Shown piece by piece: positions 8,601 through 18,136 of a DNA stretch of 24,422 nucleotides. The notes beneath the pieces are model-generated. The model saw only the letters and a program-made list of their open reading frames with translations, was not told the DNA's origin and did no database searches. Within the stretch, counting starts at the first letter, position 1. Each line of letters opens with the position of its first letter. Source of the DNA: Carex sylvatica (taxonomy: Eukaryota > Streptophyta > Magnoliopsida > Poales > Cyperaceae); assembly GCA_964058845.1 (NCBI GenBank), contig CAXKVR010000790.1:1-24422 (forward strand). Direction: 5' to 3'. Position numbers and translations under genes: made by a program.

Positions 8601-9329
8601 AATAGAAAAGAAGAGAAACGGGACAATTGAGGCATCTAGCGGTCTAACCGTTCTTCTAATCGCCTTACTTAAATTGATTTAAGTAATTCTTAACGAATTG
8701 ATAGAGTTTGAATATTCAATAAATATTGTTATCATCAGTGCCAGAACCTCAACGGCTTTGATATTATACTAACGGTCTTACTCTTAACTTTCTTTCTGCA
8801 ATATATTTATCAGTAATATATCAAAGTCGGTGCTATCAAAATAGCAACTCCCATATTGCATTCACATGCGTGTTGACTTGTCAATTTTCTGTTTTAGAGA
8901 AGTCATACTTCCTAATTCGCCTGCTTGAAAACTCAAATCAGAAGCTCAACGGCGTAGTGGCTACGGTGATATATATGGCCGCAAGAGATCAATATTTTAT
9001 ATCTTCTTTCCTAATTACCCAATTTTGATTAGTCCCCTTTTTTTGTGTTTAATTTGCGTAGAATTGTAAATTTTATTTGCGGATCAAAGAAAAAAAAAAT
9101 ACCAAATATAAAGGAATATAAGGATAACCGGACAAAACAATTATTAATATTTTAAAAAGTAAAATTATGTTGTTTATACCTTTTGATGTTTTATATCTAA
9201 TTTTGATACAATTTTATACTTGTTTGCTCAACTGCGAATAATATTGAACCGTTAATTTTCAATTGCTCATTGGATGATATAAATTTATTTTCAGATTTGA
9301 CTATATTTTATGGATAACACTAAATTAAA
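8601..9329. other. Intergenic, nothing identified
   Basis: The sequence is AT-rich with no coding frame or repeat structure that I can support. Confidence 0.4.
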
Positions 9330-9422
9330 TTAGATGTCAAAAATAAAACTGTGACCTATATTATTTTCTCTACATACACATAAAAAATTGAGAAATGTTA
9401 TGGTCCCCCAAGCCATCATATC
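9330..9422. repeat. Dispersed repeat, also at 10905-10995
   Basis: TATTTTCTCTACATACACAT, GAGAAATGTTATGGTCCCC and AAGCCATCATA recur in the same order near 10930-10992. They join the 9-kb region to the duplicated block upstream of CKX. Confidence 0.75.
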
Positions 9423-9584
9423 CGATCGCGTCTCCCAAATTGTTTAACATAAAAAATCTCCTAATATTGTCTAACTTTCATTTTCAGTGCTAATATCCAA
9501 ACATTTAAATCTATATTTATAATTTTATTAAATGTTACTCACAAGCATTTAAACCTCTATCTGAAAATATTTCTAGATATAGTT

Positions 9585-10180
9585 TTAACTCTTAACTACA
9601 TTTTTAGGATTTTCTGTGCTCAAATTGGTAGGTTGTGAGTCTAAATAATTTATTGTCATTAGCACACAACAATGTTGTTGTAATCGAGACGAGACAGAGG
9701 TATCCAGGTGAGTCTTAGTGCTCAGATGAGGTTTGTGCCTGAAACATTTAGCAGAAAACACAGAGGAAGGAGATAGGAGGAAGGGAGGAGAAAAAGGAGA
9801 CAATAGTAGTGCAACATCATCATCATCATCGTCATTAACCATAAAACACGTACCTTATTTATATATAACTATTGTACAGACTAGAGAAGAGGTGAAGCGA
9901 ATTCAGAGCACCTTCATCCAAACCCAAAGAGTCAAAAGAAATGAAGAGCAGTGACTAGATCCGTTAGGCAAGACGAAAGCACATGATCAAATAGATGAGG
10001 CAGAGCGAGGAGCGGTGGCCATATCCTCTAAAGGAAAACACCACTCGAATGAGAAGATAGAAGACGCAACCAAAATGGAAGAAGGAGTGAAGGGCGGACG
10101 ACGGAAGGCTGAGCAAACTAATCGATTCTCAAAACTACAAATTTGAGTCGCCTCAGATATCGCCTTGCCAAAAATCATAT
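9585..10180. other. Compositionally distinct, more GC-rich block
   Basis: This block is less AT-rich than everything around it, with a purine-rich + strand (GGAAGGAGATAGGAGGAAGG) and an (ATC)n trinucleotide tract near 9812-9831. Frames of 60-85 codons are open on both strands. One minus frame (9585-9842) would encode a run of six Asp from the trinucleotide repeat; another minus frame is at 9987-10178. None shows a domain I recognise, and there is no convincing leader, splice pattern or polyadenylation context. It may be a relic of a gene exon or captured genic DNA. Confidence 0.35.
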
Positions 10181-10361
10181 TAATTATAGTAAGAAGTAAG
10201 AACCAACTTTTAATCTAGCAGTGAAAAACAACATCTTTTGTGTGGAAGGTCGTGTGTTCAAAATTTGAATGTAGAATCTTTTATAAACATCAAATAAAAG
10301 TTAAAAATTAGACCTCCATCTTTTCTATTAAAAAAAAAATCTGAAAAATCTTCCTGAAGAC

Positions 10362-10895
10362 AAAGCCGATTTCACATATTCTAGACTTGAGTTCACACAA
10401 AGTGTTGAAAATTAGACCTCCATTTTTCTATTAAAAAAAATCTGGAAAATCTTCCTGAAGAAAAAAACCATTGTATTTTTGTCATATTAGTATTGTCCAC
10501 ACAAAGTGTAGATTTACGATGCTACCAAAATTATCAAAATATTTTAAACCCTACAAATAACGTAACCAACGTGTTGTGCATTAGCATAATTTTATTTAAA
10601 ATATTAACAGTACTAGATCGAAAAGGAAAACAAGATAGGAAGTCATCGTGTGTTATGCAATAGTACACGCCTACTTATATAATTAATTATTTGACTTGTA
10701 AAAGTAATACAAGATCTATTGTCTTGTAGCATATTCTTATCAACCAATATTTGCCAAAGTCACTCGACTTTAACTATTTCCTCTACCTAATTATTTCTAA
10801 TCCTTATTATATATATATATACTTGGAGAAATGATCGTATAAAGGCTAATAGAATTAAATTTTATGAATTATTGAGAATAATTATCATAGCCCAA
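10362..10895. repeat. Upstream repeat block, copy B
   Basis: It begins with a scrap of the GAGTAGAACTAG element's truncated right arm (CTAGACTTGAGTTCAC), then follows copy C closely: CACAAAGTGTAGATTTACGA, GGAAGTCATCGTGTGTTATG, CTTATCAACCAATATTTGCC, CTCGACTTTAACTATTTCCT and GAATTATTGAGAATAATTAT. A further partial repeat of the left edge (TTAAAAATTAGACCTCC, AAATCTTCCTGAAGA) lies just before it at about 10300-10360. No coding sequence was seen. Confidence 0.85.
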
Positions 10896-10904
10896 GGTCA
10901 TATC

Positions 10905-10995
10905 AAAAATAAAATCGTTAGATGTGATCTATATAATTTTCTCTACATACACATAAAAATTTGAGAAATGTTATAGTCCCCAAGCCATCATACCA
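10905..10995. repeat. Dispersed repeat, copy of 9330-9422
   Basis: ATTTTCTCTACATACACATA, GAGAAATGTTATAGTCCCC and AAGCCATCATAC repeat the 9.4-kb sequence. It forms the junction between block B and the duplicated MITE segment that starts near 11005. Confidence 0.75.
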
Positions 10996-11004
10996 ATGGA
11001 AATT

Positions 11005-11240
11005 TTTGAATTATTTTTTTACTATCTTTTTAGAATTTTAGAATTGTTTTTTTATTTAATGAAAAGCTGTGATTTTCAAAAATTCAAAAAAATAGTTAAA
11101 AATTTCTAAAAAAATATAAAATTTGATCTCCAAGCACATATCAATAGGAATATTATGTTGAGAAATTCGGATTAACTATTTGAACTTTAAAAATGGAGAT
11201 ATGAGCGAAAAGTAAAACATTATCTTTACTTCCCAAAGCA
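11005..11240. mobile_element. 5'-truncated paralogue of the MITE at 1531-1893
   Basis: From AATGAAAAGCTGTGATTTTC onward it follows the earlier element through GATCTCCAAGCACATATCAA to the CCAAAGCATCGTAGCATCAC end. The left arm and tip are missing, cut at about the point matching 1665. Confidence 0.8.
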
Positions 11241-11269
11241 TCGTAGCATCACTCTATATAGGAGGGTTC

Positions 11270-11610
11270 CAATATCTCATGCTTTTCATATCTCATATTT
11301 TATATCTATGTTGTCAAAGTTCAAATTGTCTATATGAACCCCTCAACATGATATTCATACTAAATAATGCTTCTAGATGAAATTTTATAATTTTTAGAAA
11401 AAAAAAAAATATTATTTAAGATAGATATAAAATAACTGTTTTTGGACCATATTCAAAAACATTGATTTTCTTACCTTTCTCAAAAAATAGTAATTATATT
11501 CCAAAATTTATAAAATTTGATCTCCAAACATGTTTTAATATGAATACCATGTTGAGGAGTTCAGATTAACAGTTTGGACTTTAAAAGAAAAATATAAAAT
11601 ACAAAGCATG
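11270..11610. mobile_element. Paralogue of the MITE-like element at 1928-2262
   Basis: TCTATGTTGTCAAAGTTCAA, GATAGATATAAAATAACTG, AACATGTTTTAATATGAATA and ACAGTTTGGACTTTAAAAG match the first copy almost base for base. The downstream flank continues into the empty insertion sites at 11632-11651. Confidence 0.75.
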
Positions 11611-11631
11611 ATGATGTATGAAAAATATGAT

Positions 11632-11651
11632 GTATTATATGTAGTTATACA
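11632..11651. other. Empty insertion site for two MITEs
   Basis: The sequence reads TATTATATGTAGTTATACA, uninterrupted. In the paralogous segment at 2281-3082 the same bases are split by the 427-bp element (which duplicates TATTATAT) and the 338-bp element (which duplicates TAGTTATACA). This confirms both element boundaries. Confidence 0.9.
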
Positions 11652-11666
11652 GACACCTATATATAT

Positions 11667-12043
11667 GAGTAGAACTAGGGAGTTCTTCAGTTCACCAAGC
11701 TCCTTGGCGAACTCAAATCTAAAACCCGTTAAATCGGCTTCAAATGATGAATCTAAATCGTTGAAACCCGTCTACCTTACGAGCGATGCGTCTACATGTG
11801 AAAATTTTAAACATTCGAATTAATTTAGTAGAAATTAAGTCAATCGGTCAAAATTAGAAGGTTAATAAATTAATTTTAATGCTTTCATTTTTTGAACGTT
11901 TTTTTACCACTTGACTTTATACTAAATTAATTCGAATGTTTAAAATTTTCACATGTAAATACATCACTCTTAAAGTAGGCGGGTTTCAATGGTTCGGATT
12001 CATTATTTAAAGCCGATTTGATGGATTCTAAACTTGAGTTCAC
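11667..12043. mobile_element. Truncated GAGTAGAACTAG-family element, second copy
   Basis: It starts GAGTAGAACTAGGGAGTTCT and has the same palindromic arms as 3096-3474 (AAAATTTTAAACATTCGAAT against ATTCGAATGTTTAAAATTTT). It ends at ACTTGAGTTCAC, the same truncation point. A 71-codon frame across its left arm is a by-product of the repeat. Confidence 0.78.
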
Positions 12044-12545
12044 CCAAAGTGTTGAAAATTAGAGTTAAAAATTAGACCTCCATTTTTCTTTTTAAAAAAT
12101 CTGAAAAATCTTCCTGAAGAAAAAAACTATTGTATTTTTGTCATATTAGTATTTTCCACACAAAGTGTAGATTTACGATGCTACCAAAATTATCAAAATA
12201 TTTTAAACCTTACAAATATCGTAACCAACTTGTTGTGCGTTAGCATAATTTTATTTAAAATATTAACAGTACGTAGTAGATCGAAAAGGAAAACAAGCTA
12301 GATAGGAAGTCATCGTGTGTTATGCAATAGTACACACCTACTTAATTATTTGACTTGTAAAAGTAATACAAGATCTATTGTCTTGTAGAATATTCTTATC
12401 AACCAATAATATTTGCCAAAAGTCACTCGACTTTAACTATTTCCTCTACCTAATTATATATGCTTGGAGAAATGATGGTATAAAGGCTAGCTAATAGATT
12501 TAAATTTTATGAATTATTGAGAATAATTATATATCATAGCCCAAA
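12044..12545. repeat. Upstream repeat block, copy C (CKX distal promoter)
   Basis: This third copy of the block is at 3475-3815 and 10362-10895 as well. It ends about 160 bp before the CKX start codon, so the distal upstream region of CKX consists of repeated sequence. CTTATCAACCAATAATATTT, GTCACTCGACTTTAACTATT and GAATTATTGAGAATAATTAT are shared with copy B. Confidence 0.85.
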
Positions 12546-12608
12546 GTCATATCAACATGTGTTTAAATAGCTGCCTTGACAATGATAGCCCAAAGTCCTC
12601 ATCCGGGC

Positions 12609-12651
<43 letters not shown>

Positions 12652-12706
12652 TGTCCCCGATGTAGCTAGCATGCATGCACCTCTCTGATATCACAGTTCA
12701 CAGAAA
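12546..12706 (+). promoter_or_regulatory. CKX proximal promoter and 5' leader with (TA)n tract
   Basis: The stretch between repeat block C and the CKX ATG contains an uninterrupted TA-dinucleotide tract at about 12614-12649, which could serve as the TATA region. A leader of at most about 55 bases (AGCTAGCATGCATGCACCTC and on) follows. The start-codon context AGAAAATGG is good for a plant gene. The transcription start cannot be fixed from sequence. Confidence 0.5.
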
Positions 12707-15105
12707 ATGGAGATTACTAAACCCAGTTCCCTCATACTACTACCTCTTACAATATTTATCACTCTCACATCCTTTGTTCTATCACAGCACAATGGATTAC
12801 CAACCCTAGATATTTTCTCGGAAATATCCACAGATCCCAATGACACGTCATTATTTGCAACTGATTATGGCAATCTGTCAAAATCCACCCCTGGTGCAGT
12901 CTTCTATCCATCTTCTCCAAATGACATAGCCACACTAATACGCCTCTCCTATTGGTCCCCAAAGCCCAGAAGCTTCCCCATCTCCCAGAGGGGCGCAGGA
13001 CATTCAACACGTGGCCAGACGTTCGTTCCAAACGGCGTTCTAATGTACATGCCATCACTCGGCCATAACCAAAGCGACTGCCGCATAACTGTGAGCAACG
13101 GCCCCATCCTCTATGTTGATGCGGGCGGCGAGCAGACATGGATTAATGTGCTAAATGCGACACTTAAACATGGTCTAATGCCTCGTGTTTTTACAGATTA
13201 TTTGTTAGCAACAGTCGGAGGCACACTTTCAAATGCGGGGATTGGTGGCTCAGCATTTAAGTATGGTCCCCAGATATCCAATGTATATGAACTGGATGTG
13301 ATTACAGGTACATATATTGTGTATATTTGTATATATACGTACTAACTATGAAAAAAAGAGACACATAAATCAACCAAAAATTCCATAAAGAACTTACATT
13401 GCACATTGAAAATCTACGCGGAAGCAATTAAACCGAACAACATGATCAATTTTTTTGGAATTAGTTTCTGAAAACATATATATATATATATATATATAAT
13501 AGCTAGGAACATCTATTTAATTTTATTAATTGGAATATGCATGCATGCAGGAACTGGGGAAACAATAACATGCTCAAGAGATATGGAACCTGATCTATTC
13601 TATGGTGCTTTGGGAGGTCTGGGTCAATTTGGGGTTATAACTCGAGCTCGAATCGCACTGGAACCGGCTCAAAAGACGGTGCGACGGGTCCGGCTATTCT
13701 ACACAGACGTGGAACTACTGATGAAGGATCAGGAGAAGTTGATATCCGTAGAGAACGATTTATCAGGCTTCGATTTTGTGGAAGGACAAGTTTTTCTCAG
13801 CAAGGAACAACTTTCTAGTGTAGGCTCAGTTTTCTCGGATAGCGACACAGAAAATATAACTCGGTTATTTAATGAAACTGATGGGCCGGTATACCTAATC
13901 GATGCTGCTTTATACTTCAATGATACGACGGCCGCCTCAGTAGATCAAGTAATTAACATCTCAAAATAATCCTTTTTTTTTTTTTTTTTTTAAAGTGAAT
14001 TTCATGTATACCCCTAAAAAATCACGAGATATCAAGTACTCTTTCTATCTCTAAAATTCTTAGTAACATATTTACCTCTAAATTTCAAAAACTCACACAT
14101 TTATCAATTTATTACCTTTTATATTATAACTCATTTCAAATTTATAAATATAAGTATTCATTTTACTCTTTATTAAATAAATAACATATTTAAGAGAAAT
14201 ATTCAATCTTCTAATTAATTGATCAGTTATGAGGGGAATGGTTCAATATCTACTTGTGTAATGCGCACACACGCATATATATAAATGTCACTGTGTATAC
14301 GTCACAAGTAGGTGAATGAATCATTTGTTTTCATAAACTAATCAATTACAAGATTAGATATTTTTCTTACACAACATACCTATTTCATTAAAGTATGTGT
14401 TATATATAATGAGATGATACTTTTGATACATAGAATATAAAGGTTTTGCTGAAAGAGCTACACTACATATCTGGGTATGCATTCAGCTCCGACACGCCGC
14501 TTCTTAATTTTCTTAATCGATTGTACTATGAAGAGGTTCAGTTGAGATCCCTTGGGCAGTGGCTGGGACCTCATCCATGGCTTATTATATTTGTGCCCAA
14601 ATCGAAAGTACTTGAATTCGATTCAATAATATTTAAGGGTATTTTGAAAGGAAATAACGCGAGTGGCTCTCTTTTATTCTTTCCGCTGAACAGAGCAAAG
14701 TAAGTTCTCCATCTCGATCTGTTTTAAAATTAATAATATTTAAGACTACATTTTCTTGTATATATATATATATATATCTATATATATGTCTAATTAATTA
14801 ATTGCAGGTGGGATGATAAGATGTCAGCGGTGACTCCTGATGAGGAAATTTTCTATGCTGTAAGCTTTCTTTGGTCAGCAACGGCAAACAACACACAAAC
14901 TTTAACCGATGCCAATGATCAAGTAGTAAGCATTTGTGAAGAATATAACTTGGGATGCAAACAGTATCTTCCTCATTTTACAAATCAACAAGATTGGAAA
15001 AGGCAATTTGGCAATAAATGGGACAAGTTTGTTTCAAGGAAAAAAATGTATGATCCAAAACTACTCTTGTCTCCCGGTCAACAAATATTTACTCCGATCC
15101 TTTAG
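12707..15105 (+). CDS. CKX: Cytokinin oxidase/dehydrogenase, four exons
   Basis: Encodes an FAD-dependent enzyme that irreversibly cleaves the N6 side chain of cytokinins, probably in the secretory pathway or apoplast. Exons are 12707-13307, 13551-13948, 14434-14699 and 14808-15105, all GT-AG, giving 1563 nt and 520 aa, normal for CKX. Residues 1-26 form a signal peptide (hydrophobic core SLILLPLTIFITLTSFVL). RGAGHSTRGQ (95-104) holds the His99 that links FAD covalently. TDYL (163-166) carries the family's catalytic Asp164. VGGTLSNAG (170-178), GGLGQFGVITRARI in exon 2, HPWL (380-383) and SPGQQIF (510-516) are family motifs. Several N-glycosylation sequons occur (N45, N56, N121, N150 and later). 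Odd points: normally uniform residues differ (VFTDYLLATV, GIGGSAFKYG, HPWLI), and exon 2 seems to join two exons separate in many CKX genes. Introns 1 and 3 and the promoter hold TA microsatellites. Family assignment is certain; isoform and activity are not. Confidence 0.95.
14192..14369. mobile_element. Foldback MITE inside CKX intron 2
   Basis: Arms of about 70-80 bp face each other: AAGAGAAATATTCAATCTTC, TAATTGATCAGTTATGAG and TCAATATCTACTTGTG on the left, with CACAAGTAGGTGAATGAATC, TCATAAACTAATCAATTACA and AGATTAGATATTTTTCTTA on the right. The right end lies 65 bp before the exon 3 acceptor. A poly-T run of about 20 (13972-13992) lies near the 5' end of the same intron. No clear target duplication was seen. 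Confidence 0.6.
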
Positions 15106-15170
15106 AAATTAAAAACTTTTAACTATGGTTTCAACTCTTTATTGAAATAAGTGTGTTTTTCACACCCCCC

Positions 15171-15172
<2 letters not shown>

Positions 15173-15208
<36 letters not shown>
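15173..15208. repeat. Poly(C) tract of 36
   Basis: Thirty-six consecutive C residues, preceded by CACACCCCCCAA, lie about 70 bp past the CKX stop codon, probably in its 3' UTR. The complementary strand is a G run able to form quadruplex structures. Such long C homopolymers are rare in AT-rich plant DNA, and the exact length is liable to sequencing error. Confidence 0.9.
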
Positions 15209-15211
<3 letters not shown>

Positions 15212-15257
15212 CTTTTGCTCGTTTTGTATGTTCTATTGTAATGGACTTAATTTACTG

Positions 15258-15263
15258 AATAAA
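15258..15263 (+). terminator. Candidate CKX polyadenylation signal
   Basis: AATAAA lies 153 bp after the stop codon, in a T-rich context with TTGTATG and TTCTATTGTAATGG shortly upstream, as expected of plant far- and near-upstream elements. Another weak candidate (GAAATAAG) lies near 15144, before the poly(C) tract. Confidence 0.45.
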
Positions 15264-15549
15264 ATGTATTAAAATTTGGTTTATTTTATTCAATTTATAA
15301 TTCGATTGATTGGAATAAAATTTATATTTATACAAATCAAATTTTTTTTCTTAAATAAATTTTAATTCAATTTTATTCTAATTTAACCAATCAATAAACA
15401 CCTCTAGGAGTAAAACTGTTTCTACCAAAAAGTTCCATGTTTGTGCTGTAAGAGATATCATCAGTGTACCAATGACCCCAAATTTGTTATACAATTTTCA
15501 ATAATACAGTAAGCTTACTATAAACGTTATATATGGGCCTCTTTATCAG

Positions 15550-15949
15550 GGGTAGAACTAGGGTGTTCTTAAGTTCACTAAGTCTATTCGTGAACTCAAG
15601 TCTAAAACCTATCGAATCAGCTTTAAATGACGAATTTGAACCATTGAAACCCGCCTACCTTATGAGTGATTAATCTACATGTAAAAAAATTAATTTTGCA
15701 TAGAGTTAAGTGGTCAAAAAAGTTTCAAAAAATAAATGCATTAAAATTAATTTATTAACCTTCTAATTTTGACCGCTTGACTTTATACTAAATTAATTCG
15801 AATATTTAAAATTTTCACATGTAAACACATCACTCATAAGATAGGCAGGTTTCAATGGTTCAGATTTATCATTTGAAGCCGATTCGAAGGGTTTTAGACT
15901 TGAGTTCACCAAGGAGCTTGGTGAACTTAAGAACACTCTAGTTCTACTC
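15550..15949. mobile_element. Intact GAGTAGAACTAG-family MITE, 9-bp target duplication
   Basis: This 400-bp element starts GGGTAGAACTAGGGTGTTCT and ends AGAACACTCTAGTTCTACTC, with palindromic arms throughout (AAGTTCACTAAG, CTCAAGTCTAAAACC, TGAAACCCGCC and their complements). It is flanked by the perfect 9-bp direct repeat CTTTATCAG at 15541-15549 and 15950-15958. A 9-bp duplication and long inverted repeats fit a Mutator-like non-autonomous element. It is the only complete copy of this family in the window and defines the missing right tip of the copies at 3096 and 11667. It has no coding capacity. Confidence 0.9.
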
Positions 15950-15958
15950 CTTTATCAG

Positions 15959-17130
15959 AACAAATTGTTAGTTATGTATTCTAAAAATTATCTTATGTTG
16001 ATTACTTTTACATGTTATGCTTAAAAATTGGATACTACATGCATGTTGTTCCATAAAATTTATGTTTATCTTTAGGAGTGCTCGAAAAGATGTTCTTAGT
16101 CTTAAATCATAGAACTCTATATGATGCCAAACATAAATATCTAAAATGTTTACAAACTTGGTTATTAATATGGAACACTAATATACCATGATAAGTTTGT
16201 CATGTTGATTAAAGTACATTGTAGTTATATAAATATTGATAAAGACTTATTGTTTAATAACATTAGTATATAAAAGGTTTCATATATTGAATAAACCTAA
16301 CAAATAAAAATATTATATGAGTTATGTTAGTGTCATTAATATTTTCATTGTGTTTCGAAATTCTAAGATGTGAGATGTATTTCTTTTTCACATGAAAAGT
16401 ATATAATGTAATTAGTATTAAAAACTACTTATCATAGGTAGTGATAAAAATATTAGTTCCTTATATATAACTTGTGCGTGAGATATATTTAAACACATCA
16501 CATGTAAACACATCACTTTAGTGAGTGATGATATTTTATGGGCCCCTTGGTAAAGTAGAATTATAATGCATACAATATAACTGAAGTGCAGTTATATATA
16601 TTTATAATTTACTTAAGAGACTAAGAAACGAATATAATACAAAGATGACACAGTCCGACTTTGTATATTATTCATAATATCATGAGGCAATGAATGGACA
16701 CAAGTAATGTTATTTGTAACGTTACTTTAAAGGATCGTGTATTGTAAAATGATACTTTACAACTATGTTATTTGGGTAACTATAATGTATAGCTATAATA
16801 CCGCTTATAGTTTATTGTAATAAAATATTTTATGCCATTGTCAACATAACACAGATCCTCCACATAGGTCACACCAACTGAACAAGAACCAAGAAAGATA
16901 TTTATTTATATGATGTATATTGTTTCATATGATAAAATGTTAAAAATAATGCTGCTTGGAACAAAAACAAATTTATGAAAGTGTGCATATATAACACCAA
17001 AAAATTTATTAATATAAAAAAAAATATGAAATTCCATAAACTATCCAGGTTTTTCAGTTTTTTTTTAAATCTACCCAAACCACACAAAAAAATTTGAGTA
17101 ATTTAGTCTAAAACCGCAAAAAAAAAAATG
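15959..17130. other. AT-rich intergenic DNA, no gene
   Basis: No coding frame or complete element is supported. A scrap near 16495-16525 (CACATCACATGTAAACACAT, CACTTTAGTGAGTGATG) resembles the middle of the GAGTAGAACTAG family. Confidence 0.45.
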
Positions 17131-17142
17131 TGGTTTTGGAAT

Positions 17143-17918
17143 TTTTTGCAATTTCATTTTTTTTTTCATTTTTCATATTCTTTATTTAAATATAAATATT
17201 TACATTTTTTATTTATTGAAATATTTGAAATATTTAATATATTTCTTTGAAAATATATGAAATACTATATAATTTTATTTATTAGAAAGACTGCTACAAA
17301 TAATCTAAATCAACATTTTTCAAGCCGGATTTTTTGCGGCTATAAGAAAAATTAATATATTTCTTCATGTGTTATTAGAAAAAAAAAATACTTGGATTCT
17401 CAGTTATTGACCCCGATTCAAAAATCACTTCTAAGTAAATACATAAAATATTGTCATCCTTCTAGTACCTTTAATTTCTAAAAAGTTATATTTATTTTTA
17501 AGAAAAATAAAAAATTTAAGTTAATTAATGATTGTTATTCAAAAGGAATTCTCAAAATAAATAAAACATTTAGAAATTAAATGTACTAGAAAGATTACAA
17601 TATTTTTTGTTTTACCTAGAAGTGACTTTTAAACAGGGATCAATAACTCAGAATCCAAGCATTATTTTTTGTTTTCAATAACTCGTTAAGAAATATATTA
17701 ATTTTTCTTACAGCTGCAAAAAATCCGGCATGAAAATGGTTGATATGGATTATTTGTAATAGTCTTTCTAATAAATCAAATTATATAGTATTTCATCTAT
17801 TTTTAAAGAAATATATAAAATATTTCTAATATTTTAATACAAAAAATAAATAAATTATAAATATTTATATTTAAATAAAAAATGAAAAAAAAATTGAAAC
17901 CGCAAAAAACAATTGCAG
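17143..17918. repeat. Large inverted repeat (foldback element)
   Basis: Two arms of roughly 330-350 bp face each other around a loop of about 80-90 bp. Left-arm words ATTTTTTGCAATTTCATTTT, AGAAAGACTGCTACAAATAA, TTTTTCAAGCCGGATTTTTT, TTGGATTCTCAGTTATTGAC and CACTTCTAAGTAAA have right-arm complements, including CTAGAAGTGACTTTTAAACA, ATCAATAACTCAGAATCCAA, GCTGCAAAAAATCCGGCATG and TTATTTGTAATAGTCTTTCT. The arms differ by scattered changes and small indels. No target duplication or transposase was found; it is probably an old foldback or MITE-like element. Confidence 0.75.
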
Positions 17919-18136
17919 TTTGAAATAACATGAAAACTTTCTTAAATTTTATATACTTTTTTAATATTAATAAAAATTTGAGATATAATTTGATATAATG
18001 TGGTGAACATTATATATATAAAATAATATACATAACACATAAATATAATAATGTGCATAAGATTGTTATAATATAAACTTATTAGAAGTCAAAAAATTAG
18101 TATTAGTTGAGGTCCGTTAATCATTTTCGTAATTAA

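Noticed and set aside
12765..13139. Open frame of 124 codons on the minus strand
   Set aside because: It lies wholly antisense to CKX exon 1, which has clear family motifs on the + strand, and its translation has no recognisable domain.
13729..13920. Open frame of 63 codons on the minus strand
   Set aside because: It is antisense to CKX exon 2 and shows no motif.
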